A program made the position numbers and the translations under genes. This document shows positions 43,092-51,488 of a stretch of 64,000 bases of DNA, piece after piece. Where the stretch lies: NCBI RefSeq assembly GCF_001507335.1, contig NZ_LMAH01000002.1:620001-684000 (forward strand). Reading direction: 5' to 3'. How positions within the stretch are numbered: the stretch's first letter is position 1; every line of letters begins with the position of its first letter. Under the pieces are notes generated by a model. That model ran no database searches. It was not told where the DNA came from and saw nothing but the letters and a program-made list of their open reading frames with translations. This DNA comes from Chryseobacterium sp. JAH. Lineage in GTDB: Bacteria; Bacteroidota; Bacteroidia; Flavobacteriales; Weeksellaceae.

Positions 43092-44264
43092 ATGAAAAAG
43101 AACACTTTAAAATTATTAGCTGCTGCATTCATTATGTCGACAACAGCTGTAGTATTTCACTCTTGTAGCGATAGTGATGATGAAGAACTGATTATCACAA
43201 ACCCAGGATCTGGTGCTGCTTCAGACCCTAACAATTTCAAGGGCGAAATCAAGTCTGGAGAAACAGTAACTTTAGATGCAACAAAGTTATACAAACTTAC
43301 AGGTGCTCTAAAAGTAAAAGCTGGAGGTACATTAATAATTCCTGCAGGAACAAGAATTGAAGCTAACGGAGGTACTTCTGCTTATATCTTAGTAGAGCAA
43401 GATGGTAAAATCTTTGCAAATGGTACAGCTACATCTCCAGTTGTGTTAACAGCTCCTGCTCCGACACCGGGAAGCTGGGGAGGTTTGGTAATCTGCGGAA
43501 AAGCGCCAATCAATAGAGGATCTACTGCTACTTCAGAAGTAGGAGAAGCAATTTATGGTGGTACTGTTTCTAATGATAACTCAGGATCATTAAAGTTTGT
43601 AAGAATCGAATACGCAGGAGCAGTATATACTGGTACTAAAGAATTTAACGGACTTTCTCTTTTCGGAGTAGGTAGCGGAACAACAATCGATAACGTATCT
43701 ATGATCAATGGAACGGATGACGGTATTGAGTTCTTTGGTGGAACAGTGAATGTATCAAACATTATTTCTGTAGGAAATGAAGATGATGCTTTTGACTGGA
43801 CAGAAGGATGGAATGGAACTGCAACCAATATTTATACTAAAAGAAGAACAACTGGTGTAGGTAACAGAGGTATTGAAGCTGATAACAATGCTGATAACAA
43901 AGATGCTAACCCAAGATCAAACCCTACTATTAAAAATGCAACATTTATTGGTGCTACTTCAGGTGAAGCTGACGGATTAAAATTAAGAGAAGGTACTTAC
44001 GCATCAATCGATAACGTTGTTTTGTCAAACTGGACTACAGGTATCAACGTAGAACACGATCAGTCTGTAACTTACTTCAATGGTCAGAACAAAATCACAA
44101 AAGTGAAATTTGACAACGTAACAACAAAGGCCTCTGTAAAAGCAACTACAGGAAGTGCAGCTGCTACTTTATTACCAAACACTTACACAGAAGATGCTAC
44201 TGCAACAGGAGCTGGAAGTGGTACTGCAACACCAACATGGGCTGCAGGATGGGCTGGAATCTAA
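43092..44264 (+). CDS. Beta-helix surface lipoprotein, TonB receptor partner
   Basis: A 390-residue lipoprotein with Cys25 in FHSCSDSDDEE; the acidic stretch right after the Cys fits the Bacteroidetes surface-export signal. The body is Gly/Thr/Asn-rich with short strands and turns (LKVKAGGTLIIPAGTRIEANG, TIDNVSMINGTDDGIEFFGG, NIISVGNEDDAFDWTEG), predicting a right-handed parallel beta-helix. Homologues are often labelled multidrug transporter, which the sequence does not support. It follows the TonB receptor by 33 bp, so a receptor plus substrate-binding lipoprotein pair is inferred, analogous to but unrelated to SusCD. Confidence 0.82.
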   Translation: MKKNTLKLLAAAFIMSTTAVVFHSCSDSDDEELIITNPGSGAASDPNNFKGEIKSGETVTLDATKLYKLTGALKVKAGGTLIIPAGTRIEANGGTSAYILVEQDGKIFANGTATSPVVLTAPAPTPGSWGGLVICGKAPINRGSTATSEVGEAIYGGTVSNDNSGSLKFVRIEYAGAVYTGTKEFNGLSLFGVGSGTTIDNVSMINGTDDGIEFFGGTVNVSNIISVGNEDDAFDWTEGWNGTATNIYTKRRTTGVGNRGIEADNNADNKDANPRSNPTIKNATFIGATSGEADGLKLREGTYASIDNVVLSNWTTGINVEHDQSVTYFNGQNKITKVKFDNVTTKASVKATTGSAAATLLPNTYTEDATATGAGSGTATPTWAAGWAGI

Positions 44265-44297
44265 TATTTAAGTAATTAGTTTCTTCATATTAAATTG

Positions 44298-44331
44298 AAT
44301 CCCTCAGGAAAATTTCCTGAGGGATTTTTTT
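44298..44331 (+). terminator. Terminator of the TonB receptor/lipoprotein operon
   Basis: Perfect stem AATCCCTCAGGAAA / TTTCCTGAGGGATT followed by seven T. Confidence 0.93.
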
Positions 44332-44463
44332 AAGCCTGCTTTTCCAGGAGAGTAATAAATATTTGCGAATAGACTCTACTCAGTTATTTAAAATATTATT
44401 GTGTATTGTAAATCAATAAGATTTACAAATAAAGTCCTAAAGTATCCAACACTTTTAACCAAA

Positions 44464-44487
44464 AAAATCCCGCTTTCGCAGGATTTT
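44464..44487 (-). terminator. Terminator of purA
   Basis: Arms AAAATCC and GGATTTT extended by GC/GC across one mismatch, with a minus-strand T tract; 25 bp past the purA stop. Confidence 0.75.
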
Positions 44488-44512
44488 GATTGTATGTAGA
44501 AACTATTGTTAT

Positions 44513-45799
44513 TTAAAATAATTCTTTTCTGATGATGTTCTGACTTCTTTCAGGGCCCACAGAAACTAAATAAACATTGATTCCTAAGTACTCTTCGATG
44601 AACTCAATGTATTTCTGAGCTGTGTCAGGAAGTTCGTCGTAGCTTCTTACTTTGGTTAAATCTTCATTCCAACCCGGTAAATCTTTATAAATTGGCTCGT
44701 AGTTGTACAATTTTTCTGTCGAAGAAGTGAAATAATCGATGATTTTTCCGTCTTCAGTTTTGTAATGCGTAACGATTTTTAGGTTTTCTATTCCTGTAAG
44801 AACGTCTAATTTAGTGATTACTAAGTTATTGATTCCGTTGATCATACAAGCGTGCTTCAAAGAAACTAAGTCTAACCAACCTGTTCTTCTTGGTCTTCCT
44901 GTAGTCGCTCCAAACTCACCACCGATCTGTCTGATGCTTTCTCCTAACTCATTGTCCAGTTCAGAAGGGAAAGGTCCGTTTCCTACTCTTGTGCAATATG
45001 CTTTGGCAACACCTATCAAATTCTGAAGTGAAGTTGGTGGAACACCCGCTCCTGTACAAACTCCTCCAGTTGACGGAGAAGATGAAGTCACGTAAGGATA
45101 CGTTCCGAAGTCGATATCCAACATCAAAGCCTGCGCTCCTTCGAACAATACGTTTTTACCGTCTCTGATTGCTTCGTTAAGCTCCAACTCAGTATCAACA
45201 ATTCTTTCCTGAAGCTGTTTTCCGATTTCTAAATATTCGTTGTAAATTTCTTCAACGTCTAAAGTCGGTTTTCCATAATATTTTTCGAAAAGAGAGTTTT
45301 TAACTTTTAAGTTTTTCTCAATTTTATCTCTTAAAATCTCAGGATTCAAAAGGTCTACCATTCTGATACCGATTCTTGCGATTTTATCTTCATAGCAAGG
45401 TCCGATTCCTTTTTTGGTGGTTCCGATCTGAGTTCCTCCGTGCTCTTCCTCACGGTAAGTATCCAAAAGAATGTGGTAAGGCATGATGACATGCGCTCTT
45501 CTGCTGATAAAGATGTGATCTGTTCTCAAGCCTTTGCTTTCGATCTGGCTCACCTCTTTAATGAAAGATTTAGGATTTACCACTACGCCATTGGCAATGA
45601 TACATTTCCCTTTACACTGCAAAACTCCTGAAGGAAGAAGGTGCAAAACAAATTTCTCTTCACCCACATAAACCGTGTGACCTGCGTTGTCTCCGCCCTG
45701 GAAACGTACAACGTAATCAGATTTTGCCGATAAAACATCAGTGATTTTTCCTTTACCTTCATCTCCATACTGAAGACCTACAACTACGTAAGTTGACAT
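44513..45799 (-). CDS. purA: Adenylosuccinate synthase
   Basis: A 428-residue enzyme joining IMP and aspartate with GTP, the first dedicated step to AMP. The P-loop-like GLQYGDEGKGKITD is at residues 8-21, IMP-binding GTTKKGIGPCYEDK follows, and the GTP-contacting RPRRTGWLD and SVGPERSQNI are near the C-terminus. Length is standard. The promoter is one of the best in the window (45825-45856). It is the only purine gene besides hpt and adk here and stands alone. Confidence 0.98.
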   Translation of the reverse strand: MSTYVVVGLQYGDEGKGKITDVLSAKSDYVVRFQGGDNAGHTVYVGEEKFVLHLLPSGVLQCKGKCIIANGVVVNPKSFIKEVSQIESKGLRTDHIFISRRAHVIMPYHILLDTYREEEHGGTQIGTTKKGIGPCYEDKIARIGIRMVDLLNPEILRDKIEKNLKVKNSLFEKYYGKPTLDVEEIYNEYLEIGKQLQERIVDTELELNEAIRDGKNVLFEGAQALMLDIDFGTYPYVTSSSPSTGGVCTGAGVPPTSLQNLIGVAKAYCTRVGNGPFPSELDNELGESIRQIGGEFGATTGRPRRTGWLDLVSLKHACMINGINNLVITKLDVLTGIENLKIVTHYKTEDGKIIDYFTSSTEKLYNYEPIYKDLPGWNEDLTKVRSYDELPDTAQKYIEFIEEYLGINVYLVSVGPERSQNIIRKELF

Positions 45800-45824
45800 A
45801 TTTTACTTTTATTTTAGATTCGTA

Positions 45825-45856
45825 CAAAATTACTTTTAAAAAATTGGGTGGGCAAA
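45825..45856 (-). promoter_or_regulatory. Promoter of purA
   Basis: On the minus strand TTTG (45856-45853), exactly 20 bp, then TAATTTTG (45832-45825): full match to the Bacteroidetes promoter. The ATG lies 25 bp downstream of the -7 box. Confidence 0.8.
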
Positions 45857-45928
45857 TTTGCGGTGGATTTTATTTTTGGTGACTTTAATTTTAATAAAAT
45901 CGTTTATATTTAGCCTAATGTAAATTAG

Positions 45929-47029
45929 ATGGAAAATAACACGATCGAAAAATTACATAAGATAGCTGAGATTTGGAATAATTTCATTTTAGGATATAAA
46001 TTTTGTAACAGTAAAATAAGGTTTACTGATGAAATTAAAACAAATTATTTTGGTGATATTCTAGGCTATTTCCATGACACATTCTCTTTAATTTCCGATG
46101 TTCCAAAAAATTCAGGAAATTCAACAAAATTTTCCTTTTATATAAGTTTTTTACAAGCAATATATGTACAACAAGATTTTGTAGAAGAATTACTTTATAT
46201 TTTTAATTGTAAAAAAAATAAAAGTTATTTAAAAAAAGATATTAACTATTCTAAAAATAGAGAAATAAGAAATGAACTTGTAGGTCATCCGATTAGGAAA
46301 ATCAATGGTAAATTTATTTCATCAACATTATTTAGTTACCATTCTAAGGATGACGAAATCGAATATTTAAGATATCATATAGATAATAATTATAGTTTTG
46401 AGAAAATCAATATTAAAATTGATGATGTTATAAAACGTCATATTAACTTTCTAGATACAAATTTCAACTTAATAATTAGGAAACTAGAAGTTATATTATT
46501 AAGATTCAAAAAACAAATAGAAGCCTTAGAAAAAAATATTTTAGTTCAAGACTTTGAAACTCTTCTTAAAATAATTTCAGCTTATTTTGAAAAATTTTTA
46601 GAATCAGATTTTATTTATGATGTTGAGTCATTAAAAGTCATCTATTCTAAAACTCATGACCATGAAAGATATAAGTATTTTATTGAAAATTTTTATTCAA
46701 GTTTAAAAGAATATATTTTCTGCACTAAGGATGATATTGATTTATTCACAGGTAAAAAAGAAAGTGATTTTTCAGAAATAGAATCACCAATAATTACAAT
46801 AACAAAAAGTTCAAATCAAAATAAAAGTGAGGTTACTTATCATTATGAGTTAGGCAAACTTTCTACAAAAAGAAATTTTCATGATTTTGAATTTTTCAGT
46901 TCTCTTTTAAAATCTAAATGTAATAATGGTGACGTTTTAGCTGAATTAAACTATATGGAAGTAAACTTACATAATGATATTGAATATTACTGTGCTTATA
47001 AATATCTGAAATGGTCATTAAAAAATTAA
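45929..47029 (+). CDS. Orphan accessory protein with HEPN-type RNxxxxH motif
   Basis: A 366-residue, mostly helical protein with no signal peptide or membrane segment. Residues 114-120 read RNELVGH (Arg-Asn-x4-His) in a helix after KNREI, the signature of HEPN RNases and HEPN-like toxins, in which Arg and His cleave RNA; Asn after Arg is the usual polar residue. The gene is visibly more A/T-rich than purA and the ABC-F gene on either side and uses many Lys/Asn/Ile/Phe codons, a sign of transfer. A small dyad CTAAT/ATTAG ends directly at the ATG. No antitoxin-like gene is adjacent. A defence or toxin role is inference; the family is not recognised. Confidence 0.7.
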   Translation: MENNTIEKLHKIAEIWNNFILGYKFCNSKIRFTDEIKTNYFGDILGYFHDTFSLISDVPKNSGNSTKFSFYISFLQAIYVQQDFVEELLYIFNCKKNKSYLKKDINYSKNREIRNELVGHPIRKINGKFISSTLFSYHSKDDEIEYLRYHIDNNYSFEKINIKIDDVIKRHINFLDTNFNLIIRKLEVILLRFKKQIEALEKNILVQDFETLLKIISAYFEKFLESDFIYDVESLKVIYSKTHDHERYKYFIENFYSSLKEYIFCTKDDIDLFTGKKESDFSEIESPIITITKSSNQNKSEVTYHYELGKLSTKRNFHDFEFFSSLLKSKCNNGDVLAELNYMEVNLHNDIEYYCAYKYLKWSLKN

Positions 47030-47033
47030 ATAC

Positions 47034-47076
47034 CATTCCGCAGAAACCTTTCAACAATTGAGATTCCTGCGGAATG
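47034..47076. repeat. Palindromic repeat CATTCCGCAG
   Basis: CATTCCGCAG (47034-47043) and CTGCGGAATG (47067-47076) are perfect 10-bp inverted repeats around CAACAATTGAGATT. The GGAATGACA word recurs between flavobacterial genes as I recall. It lies between convergent genes and could also act as a weak terminator. Confidence 0.6.
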
Positions 47077-47096
47077 ACAAACATTATGGATATTTC

Positions 47097-48686
47097 TTAC
47101 TCTAAAAAAACCTCACTCACCACCCCAATCTCCCCCACAAACACCCCATCATGCGAAATCACCACTAAAGTTCCATGATAATGTTTAATTGAATTTGTGA
47201 GAATTTCCACATTTTGAAGGTCTAAATTATTTGTCGGTTCATCGAGAATAATCATATCGGGCGCTTTATTGCTGATGGAAAGTCCGCAAAGCAAAAGTCG
47301 CAGGCGTTCTCCGCCACTCAGAACATCACCTATTTTATCCCAACTTTCCTTTCCGAATAAAAATCTTGATAATAGTGTTTTCACTTCCGATTCCGGCATC
47401 GCATTGTCATTGAACTGTTGGGCAAAATCATAAACTGTCGCATTTCTGTCAATCAGAGAATATTCCTGATCAATATAAATAGTCTGAAAATCTGATTTAG
47501 AAATTTTCCCTGCAGAAGGTTGTAAATCTCCTAACAACAATTTAATCAACGTCGTTTTTCCTGAACCGTTCAAACCTTTAATTGAAATTCTGTCACCGCT
47601 GCGGATTTCAAGATTGAGATTGTCCTTCCAAAGATTTTCTTTATCATATTTAAAATTAATTTCCTCTGCCGAAATCAAAATCTTCCCCGAATGCATATTC
47701 GAATCATTAAAATTCACTTTCATCTGACCCGAATTTCTCACAGACGAACGCAAATCCCGCAAGTCACCGGAAATATCATTGATTTTTTCAGCGTGAATAC
47801 TTTTCAATTTCGAAGAATTTTTCTCGGCATTATTGCGCAGCGTATTCATCATAATTCTCGCCACCCCAGATTTTTCCTGCTTTCCTTTTCCCCGTGCATC
47901 AAGTTTTTGCTTTCGTTCGATCGTCTCTTTTTCCTTTTCTCTAGCTTTTTTCAGCGCCCTTTCTTTCGAATGAATATCGTTTTGCAACGCTTCATTTTCA
48001 ATTTCTTTTTGTTCGGCATAAAAATCATAATTTCCACCGTAGGTCGAAATTCCCTGATTACTCAGTTCAAAAATCGTATCCACTAGATTCAGCAATGCAC
48101 GGTCGTGGCTGACGATGACAACCGTTGAATTCGTCTTCTCGATAAAATCGTACAATAGATTTCTTCCTTGCAAATCGAGATGATTGGTAGGTTCGTCCAA
48201 TAAAATAATTTCCGGCTGATTGATTTCAATTCCGGCAAGAAAAACTTTTGTTTTTTGTCCACCACTCAAGCTTTCTAAGGTTTGATTTAAATCTAAATTT
48301 TCTAGTTTCCAATGTTGCAAAGCGATCTGACAGCGTTCTTCAATACCCCAATCCTCATTTAAAATTTCAAAATAGATTTCATCCACTTCCCCACTCGTAA
48401 TTTTTTGAAGGGCATTTAGTTTTTTATCAATTTTTAAACATTGCGCAATGGTCAGATCATTAAAATTTCCGAACATCTGCGGAATATAGAACAGATCACC
48501 CTGAATATTGACGTTGCCTTCCAAAGGTTCAATTTCGTTAGCAATTATTTTCAGCAGAGTTGATTTTCCTGTGCCGTTGCTTCCGACCAAAGCAGATTTT
48601 GAGTGAGTAGGTATCGTTAAGTTGATAGAATTAAAAAGCAGATTCCCCGAAGGAAACCCAAAGGATGTATCGTGTAGAAAAAACAT
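47097..48686 (-). CDS. ABC-F family ATPase
   Basis: A 529-residue protein with two ABC ATPase domains in one chain and no transmembrane helices. Walker A motifs GSNGTGKST (about 35-43) and GLNGSGKTT (about 375), signatures LSGGQKTK and LSGGERLR, and Walker B segments ILLDEPTNHLD and IILDEPTNNLD are present. Between the domains lies a charged coiled linker (about 215-275, KERALKKAREKEKETIERKQ) typical of ABC-F. Such proteins act on ribosomes (EttA-like) or protect them from antibiotics; which applies is not shown. Single gene, long leader of more than 100 nt with a -7 box at 48793-48800. Confidence 0.92.
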   Translation of the reverse strand: MFFLHDTSFGFPSGNLLFNSINLTIPTHSKSALVGSNGTGKSTLLKIIANEIEPLEGNVNIQGDLFYIPQMFGNFNDLTIAQCLKIDKKLNALQKITSGEVDEIYFEILNEDWGIEERCQIALQHWKLENLDLNQTLESLSGGQKTKVFLAGIEINQPEIILLDEPTNHLDLQGRNLLYDFIEKTNSTVVIVSHDRALLNLVDTIFELSNQGISTYGGNYDFYAEQKEIENEALQNDIHSKERALKKAREKEKETIERKQKLDARGKGKQEKSGVARIMMNTLRNNAEKNSSKLKSIHAEKINDISGDLRDLRSSVRNSGQMKVNFNDSNMHSGKILISAEEINFKYDKENLWKDNLNLEIRSGDRISIKGLNGSGKTTLIKLLLGDLQPSAGKISKSDFQTIYIDQEYSLIDRNATVYDFAQQFNDNAMPESEVKTLLSRFLFGKESWDKIGDVLSGGERLRLLLCGLSISNKAPDMIILDEPTNNLDLQNVEILTNSIKHYHGTLVVISHDGVFVGEIGVVSEVFLE

Positions 48687-48792
48687 AACTTCTTTATTTA
48701 TTAAGGTTAAACTTCAATAACTTTTTAGATTATTGTTGATTAAATATGAAAGAAATTAAATTCTACATGCGGGTTGTTTGGGTTTTGTATTG

Positions 48793-48800
48793 CAAAGATA
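48793..48800 (-). promoter_or_regulatory. Candidate -7 box for the ABC-F gene
   Basis: Minus strand TATCTTTG, full match to TAnnTTTG, 106 bp before the ATG; a TTTG stands 24 bp further upstream, slightly too far. A long leader would be usual for antibiotic-responsive ABC-F genes, but no upstream peptide is obvious. Confidence 0.35.
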
Positions 48801-48941
48801 GAGATTTCTCCTTTTGTCTTGAAACAAAAGGAGAAAAAATTCAAGGTTTAAAATCTTTCACTAAAAATAAATTCTGTTCTCTAAAAATTCTACCATAAAA
48901 AATAACTTTTAAATCTTCTTGAATAGCTATAAGCATAAAAG

Positions 48942-48998
48942 CCACCCCGTCAAAAATTTCTTTGAAATTTTCTCCACCCCTCCAGCGGAGGGGAATCC
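48942..48998. repeat. CCACCCC dispersed repeat with two hairpins
   Basis: CCACCCCGTCAAAAATTTC followed by GAAATTTT (hairpin AAAATTTC/GAAATTTT) and CACCCCTCC AGC GGAGGGG (7-bp hairpin). The CCACCCCGTCAAAAA and CCCCTCC words recur in Chryseobacterium intergenic regions as I recall. It fills the middle of the 424-bp gap 48687-49110; the rest of that gap holds only the promoter candidates. Confidence 0.6.
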
Positions 48999-49085
48999 GA
49001 ATTCGTAAAAATTTCAACAATTTCTTTTATAAAACAAGTTTCACAAACCTGACAGACCTCACAAAAAACTTTCATCAAAATTCCG

Positions 49086-49093
49086 TAACTTTG
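49086..49093 (+). promoter_or_regulatory. Candidate -7 box for hpt
   Basis: TAACTTTG, full match to TAnnTTTG, 17 bp before the ATG at 49111; no -33 element. Confidence 0.5.
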
Positions 49094-49110
49094 CCGCCTA
49101 CTAAAATTTT

Positions 49111-49665
49111 ATGGAAAGTATTCAAGTTCACGACAAAACTTTTGTCCCTTATTTAGAGGACGCCGAAATTCAGGAAATCGTAAAAGCTACGGCTTTAAAA
49201 ATTTATGAAGATTACAAGGATGAAGTTCCTGTTTTCATTGGTGTTTTGAACGGAGTGATTATGTTTTTCTCTGATCTTCTAAAGCATTATCCGGGAGAAT
49301 GCGAAATTGCATTTATCCAGATGAGTTCTTACTCAGGAACAGAATCTACCGGCATCGTTTACCAGAAAATGGAACTGACGAAGGACGTAAAAGACCGTCA
49401 TATCATCTTGGTAGAAGATATTGTGGATACAGGAAATACTGTGGAAAGTTTATTTAAATATTTTAACGAAACACAGCGTCCTAAATCTGTAAAAATTGCT
49501 TCATTCTTATTAAAGCCTGAAGTGTACAAGAAAGATTTCAAATTAGATTATATCGGGAAAGAAATTCCAAACAAATTTGTTTTGGGCTACGGTCTTGATT
49601 ATGATGAGTTGGGGAGAAACCTTCCGAATTTATATCAGTTGGAAGAAGGAACGATCAACCATTAA
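49111..49665 (+). CDS. hpt: Hypoxanthine phosphoribosyltransferase
   Basis: A 184-residue purine salvage enzyme converting hypoxanthine or guanine plus PRPP to IMP or GMP. The PRPP loop VEDIVDTGNT is at residues 101-110 and the pyrophosphate loop GVLNGVIMF near 44-52; the C-terminal FVLGYGLDYDELGRNLPNLY is characteristic of HPRT. Length normal. It stands before adk and obg on the same strand, separated from adk by a palindromic repeat. Confidence 0.96.
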   Translation: MESIQVHDKTFVPYLEDAEIQEIVKATALKIYEDYKDEVPVFIGVLNGVIMFFSDLLKHYPGECEIAFIQMSSYSGTESTGIVYQKMELTKDVKDRHIILVEDIVDTGNTVESLFKYFNETQRPKSVKIASFLLKPEVYKKDFKLDYIGKEIPNKFVLGYGLDYDELGRNLPNLYQLEEGTINH

Positions 49666-49669
49666 AACG

Positions 49670-49779
49670 GCTTTTGGCTATTTGCTGATTGCTTTTAGCT
49701 TAAAAAATTAAAAAGAAATAAATTTAATAATAACTAAATATAGCTAAAGGCAGGAAGCCGACCGCCCATTGCCAAAAGC
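49670..49779. repeat. Palindromic repeat between hpt and adk
   Basis: GCTTTTGGC (49670-49678) pairs with GCCAAAAGC (49771-49779), and inside them GCTTTTAGCT pairs with AGCTAAAGGC (9 of 10). The intervening AAAGGCAGGAAGCCGACCGC and TTTGCTGATTGC words look like a repeat cassette inserted into the hpt-adk spacer. Confidence 0.55.
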
Positions 49780-49790
49780 ACTTCACTATT

Positions 49791-50369
49791 ATGATAAACA
49801 TTGTTCTGTTTGGCCCTCCAGGAAGTGGAAAAGGGACTCAAGCTCAAAATCTGATCGAGAAATTTAATTTAAAACAAATCTCAACAGGTGATCTTTTCAG
49901 ATTCAACATGAAAAATGATACTGAACTTGGGAAATTGGCAAAATCTTACATCGACAAAGGAGAATTGGTTCCTGATCAGGTGACGATTGATATGCTGATT
50001 GATGAATTAAGAAAGCCGACTGATGCTGCAGGATTTATTTTCGACGGATATCCAAGAACAGCTGTACAGACAGAAGCTTTGGAAAAAATCGTAAAAGATG
50101 AGTTGAATGACGAAATTGATGTTTGTCTTTCACTAATTGTTGAAGATAAAATTTTAGTGGAAAGATTGTTGAAAAGAGGTGAAACAAGTGGCAGAACCGA
50201 CGACAGCAATGTGGAAATTATAGAAAATAGAATTAAAGAATACTATGCAAAAACAGCAGAAGTTGCCGAGCTTTACAAACAACAAGGAAAATATGTAGAG
50301 ATCAACGGTGTTGGTGAAATCGACCAGATTTCTGAAATGCTTTTCGCTGAAGTAGAAAAAATAAAATAG
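49791..50369 (+). CDS. adk: Adenylate kinase (short type)
   Basis: A 192-residue kinase interconverting ATP + AMP and 2 ADP. The P-loop GPPGSGKGTQ is at residues 8-17, AMP site STGDLFR and DGYPRT follow, and the LID is the short form (GRTDDSNVEIIENRI) without the zinc-binding cysteines and about 25 residues shorter than the long bacterial type. ATG at 49791 is the only reasonable start. Palindromic repeats occupy the spacers on both sides. Confidence 0.97.
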   Translation: MINIVLFGPPGSGKGTQAQNLIEKFNLKQISTGDLFRFNMKNDTELGKLAKSYIDKGELVPDQVTIDMLIDELRKPTDAAGFIFDGYPRTAVQTEALEKIVKDELNDEIDVCLSLIVEDKILVERLLKRGETSGRTDDSNVEIIENRIKEYYAKTAEVAELYKQQGKYVEINGVGEIDQISEMLFAEVEKIK

Positions 50370-50385
50370 TTTAAAGTTGTGAGTG

Positions 50386-50431
50386 ATGAGTTATAAATTA
50401 ATACAATTCATTCTCATAATTCATAACTCAT
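50386..50431. repeat. Inverted repeat of the CATAACTCATAA family
   Basis: ATGAGTTATAAATT (50386-50399) and AATTCATAACTCAT (50418-50431) pair over 13 of 14 bases; another CATAACTCATAA copy follows immediately. Located in the adk-obg spacer. Confidence 0.6.
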
Positions 50432-50449
50432 AACTCATAATTGTAAAAA

Positions 50450-51433
50450 ATGTCAAATTTTGTAGATTACGTAAAGATTCATTGTAAAAGCGGTCATGGT
50501 GGCGCAGGTTCTGCCCATCTTCGCCGTGAAAAATATATTCCCAAAGGTGGTCCTGATGGTGGAGATGGTGGCCGTGGCGGTCACATTATCATGAAGGGGA
50601 ATTCACAGGAATGGACTTTACTTCCACTTCGTTACACGCGTCACGTGAAAGCAGAACGCGGACAAAACGGAGCAAAGAACCAGTTAACCGGAGCATACGG
50701 AGAAGACACGTACATCGAAGTTCCTGTAGGTACGATTGCTAAAAATGAGGATGGCGAAATTGTAGGTGAAATTTTAGAGCACGGTCAGGAAATCATCCTG
50801 ATGGAAGGTGGAAAAGGTGGAAAGGGAAATGAGCATTTCAAATCATCAACCCACCAGACTCCACGTTATGCCCAACCAGGAATGGACGGACAGGAAGGGT
50901 ACATTATTTTTGAACTTAAAATCTTAGCTGATGTAGGTTTGGTAGGTTTCCCTAACGCAGGAAAGTCTACCCTTTTGGCTTCTGTTTCGGCAGCAAGACC
51001 TAAAATTGCTAACTACGCTTTTACAACGTTAACACCCAATTTGGGAATTGTAGACTACAGAAACTACAAATCTTTTGTGATGGCAGATATCCCCGGAATT
51101 ATCGAAGGAGCTGCAGAAGGGAAAGGTTTGGGACATCGATTCTTAAGACATATAGAAAGAAATTCAATCTTATTGTTTTTAATTCCGGCAGATTCTGAAC
51201 ATCACTTCCAGGAATTTAAAATTCTGGAGAATGAATTGAAAGAATACAACCCAGAATTATTGGATAAGGATTTCGTTATTTCTGTTTCAAAAGCCGATCT
51301 TCTGGATGATGAACTGAAAAGAGAAATATCAGCAGAATTTCCAGAGCACCGGAAACCATTATTCTTCTCAGGAGTTACCGGCGAAGGTTTGATGGAACTA
51401 AAAGATGCTATCTGGACACAGTTGCACGGATAA
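50450..51433 (+). CDS. obg: GTPase Obg/CgtA
   Basis: A 327-residue essential GTPase for 50S ribosome assembly and stress control. The Gly-rich Obg fold fills residues 1-158 ([23 protein letters not shown]), and the G domain has G1 GFPNAGKS (166-173), G3 DIPGI and G4 SKAD. It is shorter than E. coli CgtA because the acidic C-terminal tail is missing, as usual in this phylum. Co-directional with hpt and adk. Confidence 0.97.
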   Translation: MSNFVDYVKIHCKSGHGGAGSAHLRREKYIPKGGPDGGDGGRGGHIIMKGNSQEWTLLPLRYTRHVKAERGQNGAKNQLTGAYGEDTYIEVPVGTIAKNEDGEIVGEILEHGQEIILMEGGKGGKGNEHFKSSTHQTPRYAQPGMDGQEGYIIFELKILADVGLVGFPNAGKSTLLASVSAARPKIANYAFTTLTPNLGIVDYRNYKSFVMADIPGIIEGAAEGKGLGHRFLRHIERNSILLFLIPADSEHHFQEFKILENELKEYNPELLDKDFVISVSKADLLDDELKREISAEFPEHRKPLFFSGVTGEGLMELKDAIWTQLHG

Positions 51434-51455
51434 AATTTAAATAAAAATTATAGTA

Positions 51456-51485
51456 AAAGGATAAGCATTTTTGTTTATCCTTTTT
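51456..51485 (+). terminator. Terminator of obg
   Basis: Stem AAAGGATAA / TTTATCCTTT with a 9-nt loop and T run. Confidence 0.82.
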
Positions 51486-51488
51486 TTA

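Noticed and set aside
40497-44264. SusC/SusD-type polysaccharide locus
   Set aside because: The receptor lacks the carboxypeptidase-like domain, the lipoprotein is a beta-helix rather than SusD-like, and no glycoside hydrolase is linked.
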